Assembly (NCBI RefSeq): GCF_004337695.1
Contig: NZ_SJXJ01000004.1
Span: forward strand, 191,678 to 255,677
Direction: 5' to 3'
Origin: Tenacibaculum sp. M341
GTDB taxonomy: Bacteria; Bacteroidota; Bacteroidia; Flavobacteriales; Flavobacteriaceae
DNA length: 64,000 nt
The notes below the pieces were generated by a model that had not been told where the DNA came from, ran no database searches, and was given only the letters and a program-made list of their open reading frames with translations. The position numbers and the translations under genes are program-made. Within the stretch, counting starts at the first letter, position 1. Every line of letters starts with the position of its first letter. Of the stretch, positions 27,404-36,184 are shown one piece after another.

Positions 27404-27754
27404 AATATTTTTTTTTAAGGAGTGAAAAATAGGAGAATCAATCAATAAAAAAGAGAAATAAACAAACTGTAATCTGTCTTTGCAGTAGATTTTTATTTGT
27501 TTAAATAACAAAATGCTATTTGTGTTTTTTGCTAGAAGATTTTTAAGAAAGACTGAAACGCTGATTTTATAGTGGTTTTTGTATGCTTTTTATGTTTTTA
27601 AGAGTCTTTTTTTATGATTTTTTAAATCACTACTTACTGCAAAGACAGGATGGGAGGCTTTGAAAATTAGATTTTTGTTAATTACTGCGCTAGTTTTGTA
27701 CCGGGATAAGAAAAAGAATCCATTCACAAAAAATAATTCACACATACATAACTT
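27404..27754. promoter_or_regulatory. Divergent control region of the structural operon and the minus-strand genes
   Basis: This gap of about 350 bp has no convincing gene. It holds a perfect 14-bp inverted repeat, CTGTCTTTGCAGTA (27474-27487) and TACTGCAAAGACAG (27635-27648), with 147 bp between the arms, and a second exact copy of the 14-mer found before the fibre gene (27482-27495). A -7 element TAGTTTTG, a perfect TAnnTTTG, lies at 27691-27698. The arms are candidate operators for one regulator acting in both directions. Confidence 0.5.
27691..27698 (+). promoter_or_regulatory. Candidate -7 promoter element for the particle operon
   Basis: TAGTTTTG fits the Bacteroidota consensus TAnnTTTG exactly and lies 57 bp before the ATG at 27755. 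A -33 TTTG at the usual distance is not clear; the nearest TTTTTG is closer than expected. Confidence 0.5.
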
Positions 27755-28312
27755 ATGATATACAATGTACTAAATATAATCAAGAAAGAGGCGTCTAATT
27801 ACCTAGGAGATGAAAGCCTAGTAGTACTAGACAATTTAGTAAAGATTGATCAGGGAAGTGGTTCACTAAAAGATAAAGTGATTTTATCTATGTTAAGTAT
27901 TGAAGAAGAAGCTACACTTAAAAATACTGCGAATCACAAAATAGTAAACGGAAAAAAAGTATTTACAGGTACTCCAGCTTACTTAAACATGTATATCATG
28001 TTTGCTGCAAACAGAACTAATTATGAAATGGCCCTTCAGGATATAGAGTCTGTCGTAGAATTTTTTCAGAACAAAACATTTTTTACTCCATCAAATACAC
28101 CAGATCATGGAACAAATTTAACAGAGTTTAAGTTTCATATCGATTTAAGCTCTTTACGATTCGAACAATTGAGTTATGTGTGGGGTGTAATGGGAGGTAA
28201 AATAATGCCATCAGCATTTTACAAAGTAAGTATTGTAGAGGTAGTAAAAGAAAATGTAAAACAAAAAACTCCAATAATTACAGGAATTGAAGGAGCATTA
28301 AATCAACAATAA
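27755..28312 (+). CDS. DUF4255 protein: tube/sheath terminator cap (Afp16/Pvc16-like)
   Basis: 185 residues. The DUF4255 pattern is visible: an N-terminal helix MIYNVLNIIKKEASNYLG, VILSMLSIEEEATLKN, GTPAYLNMYIMFAANRTNYE, and FHIDLSSLRFEQLSYVWGVM with GGKIMPSAFYKVSIVEV at the end. In Afp and PVC this family caps the distal end of the tube and sheath. First gene of the long structural operon and 4 bp before the next gene. Length is usual for the family. Confidence 0.9.
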   Translation: MIYNVLNIIKKEASNYLGDESLVVLDNLVKIDQGSGSLKDKVILSMLSIEEEATLKNTANHKIVNGKKVFTGTPAYLNMYIMFAANRTNYEMALQDIESVVEFFQNKTFFTPSNTPDHGTNLTEFKFHIDLSSLRFEQLSYVWGVMGGKIMPSAFYKVSIVEVVKENVKQKTPIITGIEGALNQQ

Positions 28313-28316
28313 TCAC

Positions 28317-29099
28317 ATGAGTTTTTATACAAATTATCAACCGTTATTTGAATTGCATTTATTGCATAATTACTTTCTAGGTTTAGGAGATGAAAGTTAC
28401 GATCACACACAACTTCCAACTGTTTTTAATACCTATAATTTTCAAGATTTTGCAAGAGTAGTTCCAACACAACAAACTGCCAAAGTATTAAAAAGTCATA
28501 AGATGTTAATACAAACTACTACTACAGGAATTACCTGTTTAGTAGCAGCAGATGAATCTTCAAAACCATTTATAAATAGTGCCAATGAAGAATTAGAGTT
28601 TTTAGTCTATATAAAAGATGCTCTATTTGAAAAATACACAAATATAAATACAGAGAATAAGTCAATTTATCACTTTACTTCAGATACATCTTCAGATAAA
28701 ACAATAGATGATTTATCAAAAATAAATGCATCATCAATTTCAAATTTTGCAATTGCATTTAGTACAGATGAAAATTCTGATTATCAAAAATTGCTTCAAG
28801 AGATAACAGTTAAAGAACGAGTAGCTCTTTTTGGAATCGTTAAAATTTCTATGAATGATTTGTTAGAAACCAATGGAGAGATACCTACAAATGCAATATC
28901 ATACAAAATAGTTTTTGACAGCAGAACAGCAGTTTGGGTGTATTTAGACAGTCAGGATAACGAAGTGTATAGAACAGATCAAGCATTTCCTTTTACTCAA
29001 AAAGGAACCATAAAAATAATAGATGAACAAGCAAATGTTTATCGAATGGCTTCACCAATCGATGCTTTACAAGCGAACGAAGCCATAATCTATGTTTAA
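28317..29099 (+). CDS. Conserved-position eCIS protein of unknown function next to the cap gene
   Basis: 260 residues, no signal peptide. It begins MSFYTNYQPLFELHLLHNYF and has GITCLVAADESSKPF and a C-terminal ITVKERVALFGIVKISMNDL and IDEQANVYRMASPIDALQ. I recall uncharacterised proteins of this size lying between the DUF4255 cap and the first sheath in Bacteroidota eCIS loci. Tight spacing on both sides (4 and 16 bp) indicates a particle component or assembly factor, possibly linked to the cap. No domain is recognised with certainty. Confidence 0.65.
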   Translation: MSFYTNYQPLFELHLLHNYFLGLGDESYDHTQLPTVFNTYNFQDFARVVPTQQTAKVLKSHKMLIQTTTTGITCLVAADESSKPFINSANEELEFLVYIKDALFEKYTNINTENKSIYHFTSDTSSDKTIDDLSKINASSISNFAIAFSTDENSDYQKLLQEITVKERVALFGIVKISMNDLLETNGEIPTNAISYKIVFDSRTAVWVYLDSQDNEVYRTDQAFPFTQKGTIKIIDEQANVYRMASPIDALQANEAIIYV

Positions 29100-29115
29100 T
29101 AATTAAATAAAAAAA

Positions 29116-30876
29116 ATGTCAGCGCAATTGAAAACACCTGGGGTTTATGTTGAAGAAATTTCAAAATTACCACCATCAGTAGCAGAAGTAGAAACTGCTA
29201 TACCTGCCTTTGTTGGTTATACAGAAAAGGCAACTAAGAAAACAGACAATGACTTAAAATTTGTACCTACTCGTATTACTTCTATGTTAGAGTTTGAAGA
29301 GTATTTCGGAGGAGCAAATCAGTTAAAATTATCATTAGTAGACGATGAAAAAGAAGGAACTTTAGTAGAGCAGCCAACAGAGATTTTTCTAATGTACTAT
29401 GCTATGCAAATGTTCTTTGCAAATGGCGGAGGTCCATGTTATATCGTATCAGTAGATGATTACAGTGCCACAGCTATTAGTAAAGATGATTTAAAAGAAG
29501 GATTAGATACTTTAGAAAGAGAAGACGAACCTACTTTATTAGTATTTCCTGATGCTATTTCATTAGAAACAGAAAGTGATTTCTATGGAATTTATAGTGA
29601 TGCTTTAGCACAGGCTAATAAAATGAAAGATAGATTTGTAATCTTAGATACTTTCACAGGTGAGCCAAGTACTATTGCAAACTTCAGATCAAATGTTGCA
29701 GGGGATAAATATGGAGCAGCTTATTATCCACATTTAAATACAATTTTAAGTTTTCAGTATGCAGAAGATGTAGCAATTTCTCATGAAGGAACTGGTTACA
29801 ACTATGTAGATGAAAAAGCACGCTTAAATGTTATTAAGAATGTATCAGATGAAAAAGTACAATTAGAAACATTAAGAGATGATGCAGCTATTACTAATGC
29901 AACTCATGCAGCAGCAAATGAAACTTTAGCGCAAACTCAAATAGATGCTATAAATGCAATATTAGATGAGCCTATTGAAGCTAATTTAGATGTAAGTAGT
30001 GCTACTAAATTTAAAGATTCTATCGCTGAATTTTTAACAGCAGTTAGTGAAAGCAATGAAGAAGAAGTTGAGGTGTTAATTAGTATGATTAACTCAACAT
30101 TAGACACTCCAATTTCAGCAACTTTAGATGTTAGTGATGCTACTAAATTTGAAGAATCTATAGATACATTTTTAGCAAGCTTAGGAAGTCAAGTAGATGA
30201 AAAAGGAAACTTTGACGGACAAACATTAACTCAATTAAAAGAAAGCGATCCATTATTATACGCTTCTTTAGAAAAGCAAATCAAGGCAATGCCAGTGGTT
30301 TTAGGACCATCAGCAACAATTGCAGGAGCTTATGCTAAAACAGATAGTACAAAAGGAGTTTGGAAAGCACCAGCAAATTTAGGGTTAAGTTATGTTTCTT
30401 CTTTAACAGAAAAAGTTACTCATGAAGCTCAAGAGAGCCTTAATGTAGATGATAACGCAGGTAAATCAATTAACGCCATTCGTCAGTTCCGTGGTAAAGG
30501 AATCTTAATATGGGGGGCAAGAACTTTAGATGGAAACAGTAACGAGTGGCGTTACGTACCTGTAAGAAGATTCTTTAACATGGTTGAAGAGTCAGTTAAA
30601 AAAGCTATGGAAGGTTTTGTATTTGAATCTAACAATGCTAAAACTTGGGTAAAAGTTCAAACAATGATTGAAAACTTTTTAAACCAACAATGGCGTTTAG
30701 GAGCTTTAGCCGGTGCTACTCCAAAAGATGCTTACTATGTTAGTGTTGGTTTAGATAAAACAATGTCTGCTCAAGATATTTTAGAAGGAAGAATGAATGT
30801 AGAAATAGGAATGGCAGCAGTACGTCCAGCCGAATTTATTGTACTACAATTTTCTCACAAATTACAAGAATCATAA
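29116..30876 (+). CDS. eCIS sheath protein 1 with an inserted duplicated domain
   Basis: 586 residues. Contractile sheath subunit: N-terminal KTPGVYVEEISKLPPSVAEV and AIPAFVGYTE, NGGGPCYIVSV, EDEPTLLVFPD, and the conserved C-terminal NEWRYVPVRRFFNMVEESVK, FLNQQW, GLDKTM, EIGMAAVRPAEFIVLQFSHK. About 150 residues longer than sheath 2 at 31351; the excess lies mainly at residues about 225-375, between GAAYYPHLNTILSFQY and VVLGPSATIAGAYAKTDS. Within it, INAILDEPIEANLDVSSATK (about 278) and INSTLDTPISATLDVSDATK (about 324) are two copies of a 34-residue unit. The insertion lies in the part that faces outward in known sheaths, by analogy. Confidence 0.93.
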   Translation: MSAQLKTPGVYVEEISKLPPSVAEVETAIPAFVGYTEKATKKTDNDLKFVPTRITSMLEFEEYFGGANQLKLSLVDDEKEGTLVEQPTEIFLMYYAMQMFFANGGGPCYIVSVDDYSATAISKDDLKEGLDTLEREDEPTLLVFPDAISLETESDFYGIYSDALAQANKMKDRFVILDTFTGEPSTIANFRSNVAGDKYGAAYYPHLNTILSFQYAEDVAISHEGTGYNYVDEKARLNVIKNVSDEKVQLETLRDDAAITNATHAAANETLAQTQIDAINAILDEPIEANLDVSSATKFKDSIAEFLTAVSESNEEEVEVLISMINSTLDTPISATLDVSDATKFEESIDTFLASLGSQVDEKGNFDGQTLTQLKESDPLLYASLEKQIKAMPVVLGPSATIAGAYAKTDSTKGVWKAPANLGLSYVSSLTEKVTHEAQESLNVDDNAGKSINAIRQFRGKGILIWGARTLDGNSNEWRYVPVRRFFNMVEESVKKAMEGFVFESNNAKTWVKVQTMIENFLNQQWRLGALAGATPKDAYYVSVGLDKTMSAQDILEGRMNVEIGMAAVRPAEFIVLQFSHKLQES

Positions 30877-30890
30877 AATAATTTAAAGGA

Positions 30891-31319
30891 ATGAATTATC
30901 CATTATCAAAGTTCTACTTCCAAGTAGATTGGGGAGGAACAAGAATAGGTTTTCACGAAGTATCAGGTTTAGATACAGAAGTTGAAATTATAGAATACAG
31001 GCAAGGTGCTAGTCCAGATTTTAGCAAAATAAAAATGCCTGGAATGAAGAAGTTTAGCAACATCACATTAAAGAGAGGATCTTTTGCTGGAGACAATGAA
31101 TATTTTAATTGGTTAAGTACTATTCAATTAAATTCAGTTGAAAGAAGAACAGTAACCATCTCTTTATTAGATGAAAATGGTAATCCTGCAATTACTTGGA
31201 CAGTAAAAGAAGCTTTCCCAGTAAAATTACAATCAACAGATTTAAAAGCAGAAGGAAATGAAGTAGCTATTGAAACTTTAGAAATTGCTCACGAAGGATT
31301 AACCATAAAGAATAATTAA
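30891..31319 (+). CDS. eCIS inner tube protein 1 (Hcp/gp19-like)
   Basis: 142 residues, T4 gp19-like phage tail tube family (Afp1/Afp5 role). Motifs: YPLSKFYFQVDWGGTRIGFH, EVSGLDTEVEIIEYRQG, MPGMKKFSNITLKRGSF and the C-terminal AIETLEIAHEGLTI. Stacked hexamers form the inner tube that carries cargo. It lies directly behind sheath 1 (14 bp). It shares a 65-bp identical DNA stretch (31221-31285) with the second tube gene, suggesting gene conversion. Confidence 0.93.
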   Translation: MNYPLSKFYFQVDWGGTRIGFHEVSGLDTEVEIIEYRQGASPDFSKIKMPGMKKFSNITLKRGSFAGDNEYFNWLSTIQLNSVERRTVTISLLDENGNPAITWTVKEAFPVKLQSTDLKAEGNEVAIETLEIAHEGLTIKNN

Positions 31320-31350
31320 AAAAAATTGAACATAAATAAATTTTAGACTT

Positions 31351-32658
31351 ATGAATTACAAAACGCCAGGAGCCTATGTAGAAGAAATTTCAAAATTTCC
31401 TCCATCGGTAGCACAAGTAGAAACGGCAATTCCAGCTTTTATCGGGTATACCGAATTAGCTTCACAAACAGAGCCAGTAAGAATTACTTCATTATTAGAA
31501 TACGAAGCAATTTTTGGTAAGGCAAATCCAGAAACAACAATTTCTGCAACTATTACAGCAGGAAACGTAGTAGTAGCAAACCCTACTCCAAAGAAAAACA
31601 ACATGTACTATGCTTTACAAATGTTTTTTGCAAACGGAGGTGGACCTTGTTACGTAGTTTCAGCAGGAGCTTATAAAGCACCAGTAGCAGCTGAATTAGT
31701 AGCGGCAATGGGTAAATTAGAAAAAGAAGATGAGCCAACATTATTAGTTGTTCCAGAAGCTACTTGTTTAGCTGCAAGCGAGGCTTACGGAGCTGTGTAT
31801 AGTGAGGCATTAATGCAAGCTGAAAAATTAAAAGATAGATTTGTAATTATCGATACTACTTCGGCAGATGATTTAAGAGATGAACTTCCTTTATCATCTA
31901 ACTTAAAGTACGGAGCTGCATATTATCCAAACTTAAACACAATTTTAAACTATCAATATAATGATGCAGATGTTGCTGTAACAGTTGATGGTGTAGCAGG
32001 AACATTAGCAGACTTAAAAACTAGTGACTCTGGTAGCTATAATGCAGTAGCAAGAGAAATTGCTTCTTCATTACGTGTACAGTTACCTCCATCTTCAGCA
32101 GTAGCAGGAGCATACGCAAAAGTAGATAGTACTAGTGGAGTATGGAAAGCACCAGCTAATTTAGGTTTAAGTTATGTAGTTGGACCAGCTGTGAAAATTA
32201 CAAAAGATGAGCAAGACGGATTAAATGTTGATACTACAGCAGGTAAATCTATCAATGCAATCAGAAGCTTTACAGGAAAAGGAACATTAATCTGGGGGGC
32301 AAGAACTTTAGATGGTAACAGTAATGAATGGCGTTATGTACCAGTTAGAAGATTCTTTAATATGGTAGAAGAGTCTGTAAAGAATGCTACTGAAGGATTT
32401 GTTTTCGAATCTAATGATGCAAATACTTGGGTACGTATTAAAGCTATGATTGAAAATTTCTTAAACCAACAATGGACAGCTGGTGCTTTAGCAGGAGCTA
32501 AGCCAGAAGATGCTTACTATGTAAGTGTAGGTTTAAATGAAACAATGACTGCCAATGACATTTTAGAAGGTAGAATGATCATCGAAATAGGTATGGCTGC
32601 TGTACGTCCTGCAGAGTTCATCGTATTACGTTTCTCTCACAAATTACAAGAATCATAA
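31351..32658 (+). CDS. eCIS sheath protein 2
   Basis: 435 residues, sheath of the usual size without the insertion present in sheath 1. Same N-terminal KTPGAYVEEISKFPPSVAQV and the same C-terminal core (NEWRYVPVRRFFNMVEESVK, FVFESNDANTW, AVRPAEFIVLRFSHKLQES). Sheath subunits form the contractile outer cylinder and the C-terminal part carries the inter-subunit mesh. eCIS with two or three sheath paralogues are common; one usually makes the trunk and another the layer at the baseplate. Which is which here cannot be told from sequence. Confidence 0.93.
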   Translation: MNYKTPGAYVEEISKFPPSVAQVETAIPAFIGYTELASQTEPVRITSLLEYEAIFGKANPETTISATITAGNVVVANPTPKKNNMYYALQMFFANGGGPCYVVSAGAYKAPVAAELVAAMGKLEKEDEPTLLVVPEATCLAASEAYGAVYSEALMQAEKLKDRFVIIDTTSADDLRDELPLSSNLKYGAAYYPNLNTILNYQYNDADVAVTVDGVAGTLADLKTSDSGSYNAVAREIASSLRVQLPPSSAVAGAYAKVDSTSGVWKAPANLGLSYVVGPAVKITKDEQDGLNVDTTAGKSINAIRSFTGKGTLIWGARTLDGNSNEWRYVPVRRFFNMVEESVKNATEGFVFESNDANTWVRIKAMIENFLNQQWTAGALAGAKPEDAYYVSVGLNETMTANDILEGRMIIEIGMAAVRPAEFIVLRFSHKLQES

Positions 32659-32685
32659 ACATTAAAAAATTTAAAAAAGAAAATT

Positions 32686-33114
32686 ATGCAGTATCCATTA
32701 TCTAAATTTTATTTCCAAGTAGACTGGGGTGGTACACGAATCGGGTTTCACGAAATCTCAGGATTAGACAAAGAAGTAGAAGTTATAGAACACAGAATTA
32801 GTAATAGCCCAGATTTTAGTAAAATTAAAATGCCTGGAATGATCAAATATAGTAACATCACACTTAAGAGAGGTTCTTTTAAGAGCGATAATGAGTACTA
32901 TGATTGGTTAGATACAATTCAATTAAATGAAGTAGAAAGAAGAGCAATTACTATTTCATTGTTAGATGAAGAAGGTAATCCAGCTATTACTTGGAAAGTT
33001 AATAATGCATTTCCTGTAAAATTACAATCAACAGATTTAAAAGCAGAAGGAAATGAAGTAGCTATTGAAACTTTAGAAATAGCACACGAAGGATTAACCA
33101 TACAAAATAACTAA
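32686..33114 (+). CDS. eCIS inner tube protein 2
   Basis: 142 residues, close paralogue of the tube protein at 30891 (YPLSKFYFQVDWGGTRIGFH identical; EISGLDKEVEVIEHR, MPGMIKYSNITLKRGSF). The last about 30 residues are nearly identical to tube 1. Together with sheath 2 it repeats the sheath-tube order of the first pair, so the pair was probably duplicated as a unit. It may form the trunk tube or an adaptor ring. Confidence 0.92.
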   Translation: MQYPLSKFYFQVDWGGTRIGFHEISGLDKEVEVIEHRISNSPDFSKIKMPGMIKYSNITLKRGSFKSDNEYYDWLDTIQLNEVERRAITISLLDEEGNPAITWKVNNAFPVKLQSTDLKAEGNEVAIETLEIAHEGLTIQNN

Positions 33115-33117
33115 TAG

Positions 33118-33561
33118 ATGAATAACACATATCCTCTAGCAAGTTTTTCATTTGTTATTAAAAGTCTTTCTGGTGAGGATATAGACTCTAAGTTTCAATC
33201 CGTGTCGGGACTCTCGACCGAGATTGAAACTGAAGAGTACTCAGAAGGAGGAGAAAACAGGTTTAAACATCAATTACCAACAAAAGTAAAATATCCAAAT
33301 TTAATATTAAAGAGAGGTTTGGTAGTAAGTTCGGCATTTACAGATTGGTGTAGAAATAGTATGGAAAACTTTGAATTTAGAACTAAAGATTTAACTATAG
33401 CTCTTCAATCTGGCGAAGATTCTTCAAAACCATCAAAGGTCTGGAGTGTAGTAGGGGCGTATCCAGTTAAATGGGAAGTGTCTGAATTTAATGCAGAAGA
33501 AAACAAATTGGCCATTGAAACTGTAGAATTGAAGTATAAATATTTTACAATTAAAAAATAG
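33118..33561 (+). CDS. eCIS tube initiator-type protein (Afp5-like)
   Basis: 147 residues, divergent member of the gp19-like tube family: YPLASFSFVIKS, FQSVSGLSTEIETEEYSEGG, LPTKVKYPNLILKRGLV, and the C-terminal KWEVSEFNAEENKLAIETVE. Starts 3 bp behind tube 2. Such divergent tube proteins sit between the trunk tube and the spike complex and start tube assembly. Role inferred from family and order. Confidence 0.85.
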   Translation: MNNTYPLASFSFVIKSLSGEDIDSKFQSVSGLSTEIETEEYSEGGENRFKHQLPTKVKYPNLILKRGLVVSSAFTDWCRNSMENFEFRTKDLTIALQSGEDSSKPSKVWSVVGAYPVKWEVSEFNAEENKLAIETVELKYKYFTIKK

Positions 33562-33567
33562 AGAAAG

Positions 33568-33729
33568 ATGCCCATAGAAATTAAAGAGTTACATATTAAA
33601 ATTAATGTAGACGAAGCAACCTCTAGAACTACAACCAGTGCAGAAGCAGATGCTAAAGAAATGAATGCAATGGTTAGAAAGCATGTAGAACAAATAATGC
33701 ATATAGCATCTCGTAAAAAAGAAAGATAA
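33568..33729 (+). CDS. DUF5908 mini-protein (Afp6-like position)
   Basis: 53 residues. Starts MPIEIKELHIKINVDEA, the hallmark of DUF5908, a short protein that recurs in Bacteroidota eCIS loci between the tube initiator and the LysM hub protein. The rest is a helix (ADAKEMNAMVRKHVEQIMHI). Spacing of 6 and 19 bp places it firmly in the operon. Function not established; probably a small baseplate or assembly factor. Confidence 0.85.
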   Translation: MPIEIKELHIKINVDEATSRTTTSAEADAKEMNAMVRKHVEQIMHIASRKKER

Positions 33730-33748
33730 AAAGAAATATCTCAAGAAT

Positions 33749-34441
33749 ATGGGTAAAGTAGAAAAGTTAAGAATTACAGCATACGAGGATGAAACCTTTG
33801 ATGAAGGAAAAAAAATTTCTGATACTAAAGAGTTTTCAGTAGTAGCAAATCCAGAAAAGTATAGTATAAAGTATACAGTAAAGCATAATAAAGATCAAGG
33901 GGCAGGAGATAGTCATAACAATCCAAAGTTTACAGTAGCAAAATCACCAGACTTAAATCTTGATTTCATTTTTGATGGAACAGGAGTATTAGAGGGAAGT
34001 GATGTAAAAACTAAAACAAGTGTTATTGATCAAATTGAGCACTTTAAGAAAGTAGTGTTTAATTATGAGGGAGATATTCATAAACCATACCATGTAAAAA
34101 TAGCATGGGGATCTTTACTTTTTCAAGGAGTGCTTTCAGAAATGGTGATCGACTTTAAGCTTTTTAAACCGAGTGGAGAACCTTTAAGAGCAATAGCAAA
34201 AGCAAAATTTACTGGAGCTATAGATGATGACTTAAAAAAAGGGTTAAACAAACAAAGTTCACCAGATTTAACACATGTAAGAATTGTTAGAGAAGGAGAT
34301 ACTTTACCAATAATGGCAGAGCGTATTTATGGAGATTCTAAATATTATTTGGAAGTTGCTAAAGCAAATAAGCTAATAAACTTTAGAAGTTTAAAAGCTG
34401 GTCAAGAAATATTTTTTCCGCCTGTTGAAAAAACATCATAA
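33749..34441 (+). CDS. Hub/tube adaptor with C-terminal LysM (Afp7-like)
   Basis: 230 residues. The N-terminal about 170 residues are of the CIS tube/hub adaptor type (KEFSVVANPEKYSIKYTVKH, LDFIFDGTG, HKPYHVKIAWGSLLFQGVLS). The C-terminal 45 residues are a LysM motif (VREGDTLPIMAERIYGDSKY, ANKLINFRSLKAGQEIFFPP). This is the Afp7/Pvc7 architecture, linking the tube initiator to the VgrG-like spike; in this setting the LysM is a structural module rather than a cell-wall sensor. 2 bp before the spike gene. Confidence 0.88.
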   Translation: MGKVEKLRITAYEDETFDEGKKISDTKEFSVVANPEKYSIKYTVKHNKDQGAGDSHNNPKFTVAKSPDLNLDFIFDGTGVLEGSDVKTKTSVIDQIEHFKKVVFNYEGDIHKPYHVKIAWGSLLFQGVLSEMVIDFKLFKPSGEPLRAIAKAKFTGAIDDDLKKGLNKQSSPDLTHVRIVREGDTLPIMAERIYGDSKYYLEVAKANKLINFRSLKAGQEIFFPPVEKTS

Positions 34442-34443
34442 AA

Positions 34444-36180
34444 ATGAATAATAGCGGACAAATACAAACAAGTGCAGGAACGGGGCTTGTAACATTTAAA
34501 GTTCTTGTAGATGGCAAAGAAATTACAGCGGTAAAAAATATTGTTGTAGAAAAGGAAATTAATAGAATTCCATATGCACAAATCATTATTGTAGATGGAA
34601 GTGCGAGTGAACAAAAATTTAATTTAAGTAATGAAGGACTATTAATACCTGGAAAAGAAGTAGAAATAACAAGTGGATATTACTCTAATGAAGAAACTAT
34701 TTTTAAAGGAATAGTTGTAAAGCACAATATTAAAGTAAGAGACAACTCTTCGTATTTAGTAGTGGAATGTATGGATGAGTCGGTGAAATTGACACTAGGT
34801 AAAAAGAGTGCTTTTTTTTACGATAGCACCGACAGCGATGTTATAGAAACATTACTTTCTAATAATGGGTTATCTGGAGAGGTGGAAGCTACTACTACAA
34901 CACATGCAGAACTTATTCAGTACCGAACTTCAGACTGGGATTTTATGCTTACAAGAGCACAAGCAAATGGTAAGTTGTGTTTTATTGACGATGGAGAAAT
35001 TACCATTGCCAAACCAGATGCTAGTGGTGAAGAAGTTGAAACTGTTTCTTATGGGCAAACAATTCATGAGTTTGACGGAGAAATAGATGCCAGAGATCAA
35101 TTTTCGACCATAACTTCTTACTCGTGGAATCCTACAGATCAAGAATTAATAGAAGCAGAAGCGCAAGATCCAGGAGTAGCATTAAACGGAGACTTGTCAT
35201 CAAGTGATTTAGCAGATGTTTTTCAAATAGAAAACGTAGAGCTAAGGCATGGTGGAAACCTAACACAAGATGAATTACAGGAATGGAGTAATGCGAAAGC
35301 TCTATATCAGCAATTAGCTAAAACCAGAGGACGAGTAAAATTTCAAGGAATACCAAGTGTAAAACCAGGAGTATGTTTAAATCTTGAAGGAATCAGTAAT
35401 CGCTTCAATGGTAAAATATACATAAGTGGTGTTCGTCATGAAATCACAGAAGGTAACTGGTTAGTTGATGCACAGTTTGGATTGTCTCCTAAATGGTTTT
35501 CAGAAACATTTAAAGTAAATGAGACACCAGGTTCAGGAATTATGCCTGCAATTAATGGATTGCATGTTGGGGTAGTAACTCAGTTAGAATCTGATCCAGA
35601 TGGAGAGGATAGAATTTTAGTACAAATTCCAATCATTAATAATGAAGAACAAGGAATTTGGGCTCGAGTAGCAACTTTAGACGCTGGAGATAATAGAGGA
35701 ACTTTCTTTAGACCAGAAATAGAAGATGAAGTAATTATAGGATTTATTAATGATGATCCTAATGATGCAGTGGTTTTAGGAATGTTACATAGCAGTACAA
35801 AACCAGCTCCAATTACTGCAGCAGATGATAACCATGAAAAAGGTTTGGTAACACGTAGTGAAATGAAAATGATTTTTAATGATGATAAAATATCATATGT
35901 GTTAGAAACGCCAGCAGGAAAAAAAGTAACCTTAGATGAAGATGCAGGAATTGTTCAGTTAGAAGATGAACATTCTAATATTATGACTTTTAATGATAGC
36001 GGAATTACGATTGAAAGTGCTGGTGATATTACCATTAAAGCTTCAGGAGATTTGAATATGGAAGGCACCAATGTGAATGTAAAAGCAAGCGCAGCATTAA
36101 AAGCAGAAGGAGGTTCTGGAGCAGAGGTTTCATCAGGAGCAAATACAGTTATAAAAGGAGCTCAAGTACAAATAAATTAA
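34444..36180 (+). CDS. VgrG/gp27-gp5-like spike protein (Afp8)
   Basis: 578 residues. The N-terminal gp27-like part (FKVLVDGKEITAVKNIVVEK, IPYAQIIIVDGSASEQKFNL, QYRTSDWDFMLTRAQANGK) is followed by the OB-fold region (GLHVGVVTQLESDPDGEDRI, GIWARVATLDAGDNRGTFFR, DEVIIGFINDDPNDAVVLGM) and a C-terminal beta-helix (ITIESAGDITIKASGDLNME ... GAQVQIN). It forms the trimeric central spike that pierces the target membrane, tipped by the PAAR protein encoded 4 bp later. No extra effector domain is fused. Confidence 0.93.
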   Translation: MNNSGQIQTSAGTGLVTFKVLVDGKEITAVKNIVVEKEINRIPYAQIIIVDGSASEQKFNLSNEGLLIPGKEVEITSGYYSNEETIFKGIVVKHNIKVRDNSSYLVVECMDESVKLTLGKKSAFFYDSTDSDVIETLLSNNGLSGEVEATTTTHAELIQYRTSDWDFMLTRAQANGKLCFIDDGEITIAKPDASGEEVETVSYGQTIHEFDGEIDARDQFSTITSYSWNPTDQELIEAEAQDPGVALNGDLSSSDLADVFQIENVELRHGGNLTQDELQEWSNAKALYQQLAKTRGRVKFQGIPSVKPGVCLNLEGISNRFNGKIYISGVRHEITEGNWLVDAQFGLSPKWFSETFKVNETPGSGIMPAINGLHVGVVTQLESDPDGEDRILVQIPIINNEEQGIWARVATLDAGDNRGTFFRPEIEDEVIIGFINDDPNDAVVLGMLHSSTKPAPITAADDNHEKGLVTRSEMKMIFNDDKISYVLETPAGKKVTLDEDAGIVQLEDEHSNIMTFNDSGITIESAGDITIKASGDLNMEGTNVNVKASAALKAEGGSGAEVSSGANTVIKGAQVQIN

Positions 36181-36184
36181 GACT

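Noticed and set aside
27404-27511. Longer N-terminus for the cysteine-rich protein
   Set aside because: The extension is AT-rich leader and overlaps the inverted repeat; the ATG at 27403 begins the conserved-looking part.
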